From NCBI GenBank assembly GCA_904397185.1, contig CAJFOL010000061.1, positions 1 through 8,287 on the forward strand: a stretch of 8,287 nucleotides of DNA, in the 5' to 3' direction. Shown here one piece after another: positions 1-5,214 of the stretch; position 1 is the stretch's first letter; each line of letters begins with the position of its first letter. This DNA is from an uncultured Clostridia bacterium (GTDB lineage: Bacteria > Bacillota > Clostridia > Christensenellales > UBA1242). The notes under the pieces were generated by a model. It did not search any database. It saw only the letters and a program-made list of their open reading frames with translations, and was not told the DNA's origin. Position numbers and translations under genes: made by a program.

Positions 1-13
1 GAATTTGTGTGTT

Positions 14-160
14 TTACACACTCATCTCATAGTATTTATTACCATCAGCCTCACCCTTGCGAGCAAGTTCGGCTTCCGATAATATAGCAACTTCCATGTT
101 GACGATGATAATCCCTGTGCCCTTCCTGCTTTGCAAATTCAATTGTAATCTTTGTTATAA
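14..160 (-). pseudogene. Possible decayed coding fragment, unknown family
   Basis: Seen: on the minus strand one frame reads to a TAA at 16-14 and ends in residues such as AILSEAELARKGEADG, a composition that looks protein-like. Further upstream the protein-like reading moves to another minus frame (VITKITIEFAKQEG). Joining the two needs a one-base shift near 115-120. No start codon with a ribosome binding site is visible for the joined reading; the only in-frame ATG of the last part (97-95) would give 27 aa. Inference: this may be the remains of a frameshifted gene. It could equally be chance, since both pieces are short. No family recognised. Confidence 0.22.
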
Positions 161-189
161 CCTTTATACGTTACGAAAAAAATAGTTTT

Positions 190-250
190 AGAGCAATGCA
201 AAAATGATGTATCCCATACGGAGTTTACTTCAAAATCATTGCTCTTTTTT
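190..250 (+). terminator. Terminator-like hairpin with a long apical region
   Basis: Arms AGAGCAATG (190-198) and CATTGCTCT (237-245) pair perfectly over 9 bp and are followed by a T run to 250, the layout of an intrinsic terminator on the plus strand. The 38-base apical region contains a small GTAT-CCC-ATAC hairpin (209-219). No plus-strand gene is visible upstream inside the window, so what it terminates is unknown. It could end a short RNA or a transcript entering from the left. Confidence 0.5.
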
Positions 251-335
251 GTGCTTTAACTTTTTCAAAATAATCGTTAATAAATTGCGATTTGCAAATT
301 GAAGAAACTTAAAATTATAGTTACTTTATAATAAA

Positions 336-364
336 TTCGACAAATTATGACAGATTGTGACAAA
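336..364 (-). promoter_or_regulatory. Three tandem Spo0A-box-like sites, 10-bp spacing
   Basis: TTCGACAAA at 336-344 is the exact reverse complement of the classical 0A box TTTGTCRAA. TATGACAGA (346-354) matches 7 of 9 and TGTGACAAA (356-364) matches 8 of 9 in the same orientation. The three start exactly 10 bp apart, one helical turn, which suits tandem binding of Spo0A effector domains on one face of DNA. The downstream gene encodes such a domain, so autoregulation is the natural inference. The sites end 59 bp before the -35 box. In AT-rich DNA single partial matches are common; the exact first box and the phasing are the stronger evidence. Confidence 0.6.
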
Positions 365-400
365 AAAGATTTTGTTAATCAAAAAAATATTTCTAAATAT

Positions 401-431
401 TTTGTAAAATTTTGTAAAATATTTTACAAAA
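401..431. promoter_or_regulatory. Probable operator: 10-bp repeat units forming a palindrome over the -35 box
   Basis: TTTGTAAAAT occurs twice back to back (401-410, 411-420) and is followed directly by its inverse ATTTTACAAA (421-430). This makes a perfect 20-bp palindrome centred between 420 and 421, extended by one pair to 410/431. It overlaps the -35 hexamer at 423-428, a position suited to repression. Each unit differs from the 0A box TTTGTCAAA at one base, so the Spo0A-like product of the next gene is a candidate ligand. Another repressor is equally possible. Confidence 0.5.
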
Positions 432-451
432 ATCAAATTTTGTGATATTCT
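423..451 (+). promoter_or_regulatory. Sigma-A-type promoter of the Spo0A-domain gene
   Basis: -35 TTTACA (423-428), 17-bp spacer, -10 TATTCT (446-451) preceded by TG-A (443-445), an extended -10. The expected transcription start lies just before the ribosome binding site, giving a short leader of about 20 bases. The -35 lies inside the palindrome at 410-431. Confidence 0.7.
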
Positions 452-478
452 TTATCTATACTTTTGAAAGGAGAGATT

Positions 479-1048
479 ATGGATGAAGCATTTATAAACG
501 AGGTAGAAAATGATAATTCATTTGGAAGAGAGGCATTAAGTGATTATGTAAATAGTTTATATGGAAATGATTTTGTTACAGTTGAATTTAACAGGACAAA
601 AGACGAGCCAATTACATTTGACAACAGATTAAAAACAAAACAATTTCCTGATTATGTGACAGAAAATCTATACTATTTTGGAATTACTCCCAATTTAAAG
701 GGGTTTAATTATCTTCGAGATGCGATCAGTCTATGTCTTGTATACGATGATATGATAAGAAATGTTACCAAAAAGTTATATCCTACTGTTGCAAAGATGA
801 ACAATACAAGCAGTGCAAATGTAGAGAGAAATATCAGAAATGCAATAGGATATTCTTACAAAAATGGTGGACTATTGAATATTAATCAATATGTTAATAT
901 AGTCGTTTACAAGATGGATTTTAAGGTGACAAATAGCGAATTTATAGCAGTAATTGTAGAGAAAATAAAGTTAGATTTATTAGAAGATGCTTTTAAACAG
1001 TTCAAAAAAGACAAAAAAGATGCAAAATATGAAGATGAAGAATATTAA
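479..1048 (+). CDS. Stand-alone Spo0A C-terminal (effector) domain protein
   Basis: Predicted DNA-binding transcription regulator of 189 aa. Residues about 65-165 match the Spo0A effector domain of endospore-forming Firmicutes: FGITPNLKGFNYLRDAI (68-83), LYP (100-102), the recognition-helix-like segment SANVERNIRNAI (112-123, against TPSRVERAIRHAI in Bacillus Spo0A) and TNSEFIAVIVEKIKLD (151-166). Spo0A normally has about 260-270 residues with an N-terminal phospho-acceptor receiver. Here the first 60 residues are too short for a receiver and show no such motifs, so activity is probably not controlled by a phosphorelay on this protein. The tail after 167 is Lys/Asp/Glu rich. ATG 479 is chosen because AAAGGAGAG (467-475) precedes it; an in-frame TTG at 464 would overlap that site. 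It has its own promoter and phased 0A-box-like sites upstream. Whether it affects sporulation is unknown. Confidence 0.88.
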   Translation: MDEAFINEVENDNSFGREALSDYVNSLYGNDFVTVEFNRTKDEPITFDNRLKTKQFPDYVTENLYYFGITPNLKGFNYLRDAISLCLVYDDMIRNVTKKLYPTVAKMNNTSSANVERNIRNAIGYSYKNGGLLNINQYVNIVVYKMDFKVTNSEFIAVIVEKIKLDLLEDAFKQFKKDKKDAKYEDEEY

Positions 1049-1082
1049 AAAGCATTTTTTTTATTTAAAATTGAAATAATAA

Positions 1083-1111
1083 TTGATAAAAAAAGAAATT
1101 TATGTTAAAAT
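1083..1111 (+). promoter_or_regulatory. Sigma-A-type promoter of the secB-like gene set
   Basis: -35 TTGATA (1083-1088), 17-bp spacer, -10 TAAAAT (1106-1111) with an extended -10 TG at 1103-1104. It lies 27 bases before the ATG at 1138, with ribosome binding site AAGGAG in between. It probably drives 1138-2617 as one transcript. Confidence 0.65.
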
Positions 1112-1137
1112 AAAAACGATATAAAAAGGAGACATAT

Positions 1138-1533
1138 ATGGCAAACATTATTAGAAACATGAATTTTAAACCAATTATTGAAAAGATTGATTACAAGAGA
1201 CTTTCAGAGCCTCAACCAAGTGCGACAATAAATATGAGAGTTTGGGATGATTTGACTGTGCAAAGACTTCGTTCTGATGCGGTAAAAGTTATTCTTACAA
1301 GATTCGTTAAGCCAGAACCAGAATGTATTTTCTCAATAGAGGCAAGTATAGGTGTGGAGGTGCTTATAAACACATCAGAATATGAATCATTGGAGGACCC
1401 TGTTGAATATTTTAAAACAAGTCCAGTAGGAAGAGTCCTTGCAAGTCACATGGCTTGTATTCTTTCGGAAATCACAGTGCAATCTCAAATAGGTCCTATG
1501 ATAACCGCTCCAGTAGTTCAACTTCCACAATAA
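1138..1533 (+). CDS. SecB-like protein (export chaperone family)
   Basis: 131 aa, no signal peptide and no membrane segment, so cytoplasmic. The second half has the SecB pattern: a beta-strand rich stretch (CIFSIEASIGVEVLI, 63-77), a helix with GRVLASHMACILSEIT (98-113) in place of the SecB helix around FPYARE, then GPMITAPVVQLPQ (119-131), which mirrors the SecB ending FPPLNLAPVNF. Proteobacterial SecB is a tetramer of about 155 aa that holds precursor proteins unfolded for SecA. SecB-like proteins in other phyla can instead act as chaperones of toxin-antitoxin systems. No toxin-antitoxin pair is visible next to it; the following genes are a nitroreductase-fold protein and a membrane protein. 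AAGGAG lies 7 bases before the ATG. The family call is from pattern recognition and the fold is likely; the partner is unknown. Confidence 0.68.
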   Translation: MANIIRNMNFKPIIEKIDYKRLSEPQPSATINMRVWDDLTVQRLRSDAVKVILTRFVKPEPECIFSIEASIGVEVLINTSEYESLEDPVEYFKTSPVGRVLASHMACILSEITVQSQIGPMITAPVVQLPQ

Positions 1534-1595
1534 TTTTTAAGTGTTGAAGATGCAATTCCCTGGACTTTTAATTAATGAATAAAAGGATAAGCGAT

Positions 1596-2282
1596 ATGGA
1601 TGATAAAGAAGCGATAGAACTTAGGCATTCTGTTCGAAATTACATTGATAGGGACATAGAAGAAGATAAAATTGAGGCACTTCAAAAATTTATTGATGTA
1701 CAAAATGAAGAAAGCGGGCTAAAGATTCAACTTGTATCAAATGACAAAGATGCTTTTGTTGGATTAAATGTTCACTATGGCACTTTTGATAATGTCCATA
1801 GTTATATTGCCTTAATCGGTAAAACAAGTTGTGTAGACTTAGAAGAACGTGCTGGATATTATGGGCAGAAGTGTGTGCTTGAGGCACAAAAACTTGGACT
1901 CAATAGTTGTTGGATAGCCTTAACTTTCAATAAAAGAAGTGTAATTGACAGTTGCAAGATATTAAAAGGCGAAAAACTTGTGTGCATTGTGGCTATAGGA
2001 TACGGGAAAACTTCGGGTGTTATGCATAACAGCAAAACCGTGCAAGAAGTTTCCAATATAGGTGATAATAGCCCCGAGTGGTTTAAAGAGGGTGTTAAGT
2101 ATGCACTTAAAGCACCAACTGCTCGAAATATGCAAAGGTTTTATTTAGAACAAACGGGTGACAACACTGTAAGACTCACAAATCTTGGTGGCGAGTATTC
2201 TAAAATTGACATTGGGATAGTCAAACTGCATTTTGAGATAGGTGCAGGGAAAGAAAATTTTAATTGGGATGATAAAGCATGA
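1596..2282 (+). CDS. Nitroreductase-fold protein (putative FMN oxidoreductase)
   Basis: 228 aa from the ATG at 1596. Seen: RHSVRNY near the N-terminus (10-16), the position of the FMN-phosphate contact R-R-S-R-x-F/Y in nitroreductases; GYYGQKCVLEAQKLGLNSCW (87-106), the helix after the dimer core; VAIGYG (132-137); and a late segment ALKAPTARNMQRF (170-182), typical of the putative TM nitroreductase group in which a second domain half is fused. Such enzymes bind FMN and use NAD(P)H to reduce quinones, nitro compounds or unknown substrates; the substrate here cannot be told. Start choice: AAAAGGAT precedes ATG 1596, while an in-frame ATG at 1575 has no ribosome binding site (that form would be 235 aa). 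It follows the secB-like gene by 62 bases with no clear terminator, and its TGA overlaps the next ATG. Confidence 0.82.
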   Translation: MDDKEAIELRHSVRNYIDRDIEEDKIEALQKFIDVQNEESGLKIQLVSNDKDAFVGLNVHYGTFDNVHSYIALIGKTSCVDLEERAGYYGQKCVLEAQKLGLNSCWIALTFNKRSVIDSCKILKGEKLVCIVAIGYGKTSGVMHNSKTVQEVSNIGDNSPEWFKEGVKYALKAPTARNMQRFYLEQTGDNTVRLTNLGGEYSKIDIGIVKLHFEIGAGKENFNWDDKA

Positions 2283-2617
2283 ATAATGGGTTATTGATAG
2301 CATTTATTGCAGTTTTGGCTTTTTTTGCAGTTTTTATGATTGCTACTTATTTCATTCTTAGAAAAACTTTCAAATTTAACATTGATAAGAATGAGATTGT
2401 TATAAAAAATGCAGGTTCTTACATTAAGATATTTGTTGACAAGAGGCTTGTAAAAAGTTTCTTTATGCCAAACCTTATCAAAGGAGAAACATATCTTTTT
2501 AATGTCGGCGGGGATGAGTATGTGCTTAAATGCAAGAGCAATAGTTTTGGCTCAAAACTTCAAATGCAGGTGTTTAAGCAGGATACATTGATAGCCGACA
2601 ACGGTGTTAAACTATAA
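2279..2617 (+). CDS. Small membrane-anchored protein of unknown function
   Basis: 112 aa. Residues about 4-27 form one hydrophobic helix (LLIAFIAVLAFFAVFMIATY), followed by positive residues (RKTFK), so the N-terminus is probably outside or acts as a signal anchor with the rest in the cytoplasm. Residues 32-112 are soluble and mostly beta-like, with basic residues and the segments IKGETYLFNVGG and EYVLKCKSNSFGSK. I do not recognise the family. The ATG overlaps the stop of the nitroreductase gene (ATGA, 2279-2282), so the two are probably translationally coupled and work together; a membrane partner for the oxidoreductase is one possibility. A terminator follows six bases after the stop. Confidence 0.7.
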   Translation: MNNGLLIAFIAVLAFFAVFMIATYFILRKTFKFNIDKNEIVIKNAGSYIKIFVDKRLVKSFFMPNLIKGETYLFNVGGDEYVLKCKSNSFGSKLQMQVFKQDTLIADNGVKL

Positions 2618-2622
2618 AATAA

Positions 2623-2651
2623 CAAAAAATTCGGCATTTTGCCGTTTTTTT
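2623..2651 (+). terminator. Intrinsic terminator
   Basis: CGGCA (2632-2636) pairs with TGCCG (2640-2644) around a TTT loop and is followed by seven T (2645-2651). A run of A before the stem (2624-2629) could let it also work on the minus strand. It separates the 1138-2617 gene set from dnaX. Confidence 0.75.
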
Positions 2652-2653
2652 GT

Positions 2654-2682
2654 TTGTAAAATTTAAGTGATGATTGTATAAT
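2654..2682 (+). promoter_or_regulatory. Sigma-A-type promoter of the dnaX operon
   Basis: -35 TTGTAA (2654-2659, 4 of 6), 17-bp spacer, perfect -10 TATAAT (2677-2682). GGAGAG and the ATG at 2699 follow at once, leaving a leader of about 10 bases. No other promoter or terminator is evident until after argS. Confidence 0.65.
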
Positions 2683-2698
2683 TAAACAAGGAGAGAGT

Positions 2699-3811
2699 AT
2701 GGAACATCTTGCACTTTACAGAAAATACAGACCAAAGACATTTGAAGATGTTATAGGACAGGAACATATCACTCATGCACTTCAAAATCAAATTGCAAGT
2801 GATAAGATAAATCATGCCTATCTTTTTACAGGCTCCCGTGGGGTCGGCAAGACGTCTGTTGCACGAATTTTTGCTAAGGCGGTAAACTGCGAACACAACA
2901 TAAATGGCTCTCCGTGTGGGCAATGTGATACCTGCAAAAGACTTGAAAATGAGAGTGATATAAATATTATTGAGATAGATGCTGCCTCAAACAACAGAGT
3001 CGATGACATCCGTGAAATTAGAGAGAAAGTTAAGTTTATGCCGGTTGGTGCCAAATATAAGGTATACATTATAGATGAAGTGCATATGCTGACAGACAGT
3101 GCATTCAATGCCCTTTTGAAGACTTTAGAAGAGCCACCTTCTCATGTAATCTTTATTTTAGCGACCACAGAGGCGCACAAACTTCCTGCAACAATTCTGT
3201 CAAGGTGTGTTAGATTTGATTTTAGACTTGTCTCAACAAATGAACTTATAAAACTTTTGCAGAACATTTTGGATAGAGAGGAAATCGAATATGACAGTGA
3301 TGCTTTAAGACTTATTGCAAGTGCTGGTGAGGGTAGTGTGAGAGACACCCTTTCAATAGCCGATTGCATTGTGGCATATTCTGATAAAAAGATTACAAAA
3401 GAAGGGGTGCTAAAAGTCTTAGGAACCACCGACTATGAACTGCTTTTAAATTTTTATGAATTATTAAGAGATAAAGATATTGGCGGTGTACTTGATTTTG
3501 TAAATAAAATAGACTCATCTGGTAAAAACCTGTCAATGTTTGTTAAGGAACTTTCAAAGCACGCACGAAACTTGCTTATTGCAAAGTCTTGCAAAAACCC
3601 GAACGAAATTTTAAATCTTCCGCAGGAGACATTTGAAAAGTTTGCAGAGCAGGCAAAGACGTTTGATGAGCGAACTCTTATCTCTTATATGCAAACGTTT
3701 GGTGGGGCGGAGAATGAACTTCGTTATACCCTCTCGCCTAGATTGCTGTTGGAGACTTTGGCTCTATGTGTAATGGAAGGGCTCAATGAACAAGACGTAA
3801 AAAAAAACTAA
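2699..3811 (+). CDS. dnaX: DNA polymerase III gamma-like subunit (zero-frame dnaX product)
   Basis: 370 aa, the product if no frameshift occurs. It loads the sliding clamp within the clamp-loader complex, using ATP. Motifs in order: YRKYRPKTFEDVIGQE (7-22), Walker A GSRGVGKT (45-52), four zinc cysteines C64, C73, C76 and C79, Walker B IIDEVH (124-129), sensor 1 ATTE (155-158), SRC (168-170) with the arginine finger, and sensor 2 GSVRDTLS (212-219). The collar domain III follows to about residue 355, and the product ends DVKKN. So the truncated form keeps all ATPase and oligomer domains and lacks only the tau-specific part, as gamma does in E. coli (431 of 643 aa) and Thermus. Start: GGAGAG lies 5-10 bases before ATG 2699. 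Confidence 0.85.
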   Translation: MEHLALYRKYRPKTFEDVIGQEHITHALQNQIASDKINHAYLFTGSRGVGKTSVARIFAKAVNCEHNINGSPCGQCDTCKRLENESDINIIEIDAASNNRVDDIREIREKVKFMPVGAKYKVYIIDEVHMLTDSAFNALLKTLEEPPSHVIFILATTEAHKLPATILSRCVRFDFRLVSTNELIKLLQNILDREEIEYDSDALRLIASAGEGSVRDTLSIADCIVAYSDKKITKEGVLKVLGTTDYELLLNFYELLRDKDIGGVLDFVNKIDSSGKNLSMFVKELSKHARNLLIAKSCKNPNEILNLPQETFEKFAEQAKTFDERTLISYMQTFGGAENELRYTLSPRLLLETLALCVMEGLNEQDVKKN

Positions 3812-4164
3812 AACTGCAGGCATATAATGGTAGACTCAGTGCAAAAAATGTCTGGGGGAAGGTGGTGCTATATTTAAAGGAACACCAACAAGTTGCACTT
3901 CACGTTGCCTGTGGAGATATTACAGAAGTCCAAATTGAGAACAATGAACTTTTAATAAACATTGAAGATGGCATGATTTACAATCTGTTAAATGATGGCA
4001 AAAGACAGATTGAAAATGCACTACGGTGGCAGGGACTTGACTTAAATGTCGTTATAAATATAAAAAAAGTAGAACTTTCTCCTGCCCAAAAGGATATAAA
4101 AAAATTACAAGAACTCTTTGGAGATAATTTGAAAATTTTAGGAGGTAATAATGGGTTACAATAA
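2699..4164 (+). CDS. dnaX: DNA polymerase III tau subunit (dnaX read through a -1 frameshift)
   Basis: Full-length clamp-loader ATPase, 488 aa if the ribosome or polymerase shifts to the -1 frame at the A9 run (3799-3807). Zero frame: residues 1-370. The -1 frame then adds 118 aa beginning LKLQAYNGRLSAKNVWGK and running to TAA 4162-4164. That part carries AKNVWGK, YLKEHQQVALHVACGD and DIKKLQELFGD, the conserved C-terminal domain of clostridial DnaX, which in tau contacts the polymerase and helicase. It has no good start of its own: the first in-frame GTG (3862) falls inside WGKVVLYL, so it is an extension and not a separate gene. The junction is canonical slippery A_AAA_AAC followed directly by TAA. 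The end overlaps ybaB by 14 bases. A homopolymer assembly error would give the same picture. Confidence 0.82.
3799..3811 (+). promoter_or_regulatory. Putative programmed frameshift or slippage site in dnaX
   Basis: Nine A (3799-3807) followed by C and the zero-frame stop TAA (3809-3811). In zero frame the heptamer 3802-3808 reads A_AAA_AAC, a canonical X_XXY_YYZ -1 slippery sequence; E. coli dnaX uses A_AAA_AAG and Thermus thermophilus dnaX uses an A9 run by transcriptional slippage. GGAAGGG at 3775-3781 is Shine-Dalgarno-like but ends 17 bases before the A run, farther than usual for a stimulator. I find no strong stem-loop just downstream, which favours transcriptional slippage (an A10 mRNA reads tau) or a simple sequence error. 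Confidence 0.65.
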
Positions 4165-4474
4165 TTTTGGTGGATTTGGCGGTGCGAATATAAACAATCT
4201 CATGCGTCAAGCACAAAAAATGCAAGAAGAAATGGCGAGAGCGAAAAAAGAAATTGAAGAAAGCGAGTTTGTGTCATCTGTTGGTGGCGGTATGGTAGAA
4301 GTCAAAATGATGGGTGATAGAACGGTTAAAAGTGTTTTGATTAAAAAAGAGGTGGTAGACCCAGATGATATCGAAATGCTTGAAGACCTTATAGTATCTG
4401 CAGTAAATGATGCTCTGGGACAAATCGCTAGAAAAGAAAAGGAAAGTATGCCAAGTGTCCCAGGCATGATGTAA
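4151..4474 (+). CDS. ybaB: YbaB/EbfC family nucleoid-associated protein
   Basis: 107 aa, usual length for the family. The pattern is clear: a Gly/Asn-rich N-terminus, NINNLMRQAQKMQEEMARAKKEIEE (14-38; long amphipathic helix), then GGGMVEVKMMGDRTVKSVLI (46-65), DPDDIEMLEDLIVSAVNDAL (71-90) and a Met/Pro-rich tail. Members form tweezer-like dimers that bind DNA without strong sequence preference and lie almost always between dnaX and recR, as here. A perfect TAGGAGGT lies upstream, inside the last codons of the tau reading frame; the ATG at 4151 overlaps dnaX by 14 bases, so ybaB translation is probably linked to tau-frame reading. A structured palindromic element separates it from recR. Confidence 0.93.
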   Translation: MGYNNFGGFGGANINNLMRQAQKMQEEMARAKKEIEESEFVSSVGGGMVEVKMMGDRTVKSVLIKKEVVDPDDIEMLEDLIVSAVNDALGQIARKEKESMPSVPGMM

Positions 4475-4499
4475 AATTGACTATAAAATTGTGTTTTTA

Positions 4500-4594
4500 G
4501 TTTCGGGCATCAAGCAAAAAATTTTGGGGGAATTTTTTGAAAGTCGCTTTGCGACTTTAGGTCAAACTTCCGTTTGACACTTGATGTCCGAGAC
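4500..4594. repeat. Cloverleaf palindromic element A (outer stem plus three hairpins)
   Basis: Outer stem: 4500-4514 pairs with 4580-4594 (core CGGGCATCAAG with CTTGATGTCCG), 15 bp with two G-T wobbles. Inside are three hairpins almost without linkers: 4515-4539 (CAAAAAATT with AATTTTTTG, 9 bp, loop TTGGGGG), 4540-4558 (AAAGTCGC with GCGACTTT, 8 bp, loop TTT) and 4561-4578 (GTCAAAC with GTTTGAC, 7 bp, loop TTCC). The whole is a four-way junction. It sits in the 138-base gap between ybaB and recR, so it is transcribed with the operon. No T run follows, so it is not an ordinary terminator. Possible roles are mRNA processing or stability, recR translation control, or a mobile palindromic repeat. 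Confidence 0.85.
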
Positions 4595-4612
4595 CGAAGA
4601 TAAGGGAATACT

Positions 4613-5200
4613 ATGCAAGAAGATATAATTGAAAAACTAATCGAACAATTTAGGACACTACCAGGTGTTGGCTACAAAACTGCTCAACGCTATGCTTTTT
4701 CTATAATTGAAGGAAAAAGTGAGCGAGCCAAACGTTTTGCGGATGCGATTATAGAAGCCAAAGAAAAGATTGGCTTTTGCAAAGTTTGTGGCAATTTCAC
4801 TGACAAAGAGATTTGTAATATTTGCCAGAAGCGGAATAGAAAGATTATCTGCGTGGTCGCTGAACCTAAAGATATTCTATCTATGGAAAAAGTAAAAAAT
4901 TATGACGGTGTTTATCATGTATTGTTTGGTACAATCAGCCCGCTAGAGCATCGTGGACCAAACGACATAAGAATAAAGGAACTTTTAAAAAGAGTGCAAG
5001 AAGACGAAGTTGAAGAGGTTATTATGGCGACAAACCCAGATGTAGAGGGCGATGCAACTGCTATGTATATTGCAAAACTTTTAAAGCCGTTAGGTGTCAA
5101 AGTCACCCGCCTTGCTCAAGGGGTGTCGATGGGAAGCGACCTTGAGTATGCCGATGAAATCACATTATCAAAGGCCCTTGAAGATAGACGACAATTATAA
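4613..5200 (+). CDS. recR: Recombination mediator RecR
   Basis: 195 aa, near the usual 195-200. RecR works with RecO (and RecF) to load RecA on single-stranded gaps during recombinational repair. Domains in order: helix-hairpin-helix LPGVGYKTAQRYAF (16-29), a C4 zinc finger C56, C59, C68 and C71, a Toprim domain starting at VVAEPKD (81-87, acidic E84) and including ATNPDVEGDATAMYI (139-153), then the C-terminal GVSMGSDLEYADEITL (170-185) and the family ending ALEDRRQL. All key residues are present. The ribosome binding site AAGGGA (4602-4607) is weaker than those of its neighbours and lies just after palindromic element A, so that structure could influence its translation. argS begins 14 bases after the stop. 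Confidence 0.96.
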   Translation: MQEDIIEKLIEQFRTLPGVGYKTAQRYAFSIIEGKSERAKRFADAIIEAKEKIGFCKVCGNFTDKEICNICQKRNRKIICVVAEPKDILSMEKVKNYDGVYHVLFGTISPLEHRGPNDIRIKELLKRVQEDEVEEVIMATNPDVEGDATAMYIAKLLKPLGVKVTRLAQGVSMGSDLEYADEITLSKALEDRRQL

Positions 5201-5214
5201 CCACAGGAGAGAAA

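Noticed and set aside
464..478. TTG start 15 bases upstream for the Spo0A-domain gene
   Set aside because: The TTG overlaps the AAAGGAGAG ribosome binding site that serves the ATG at 479.
1010..1070. Terminator after the Spo0A-domain gene (AGATGC ... GCA plus T run)
   Set aside because: The pairing is weak, has a large loop and lies partly in the coding end; only the T run is convincing.
3862..4164. Separate 100-aa gene after dnaX starting at GTG 3862
   Set aside because: The frame is open back to the A9 run and the conserved WGK motif lies before the GTG, so it is the dnaX C-terminal domain in the -1 frame.
4500..4594. tRNA or CRISPR repeat explanation for the cloverleaf
   Set aside because: There is no anticodon-arm geometry, TTCGA loop or CCA-type end, and no regularly spaced identical repeats.
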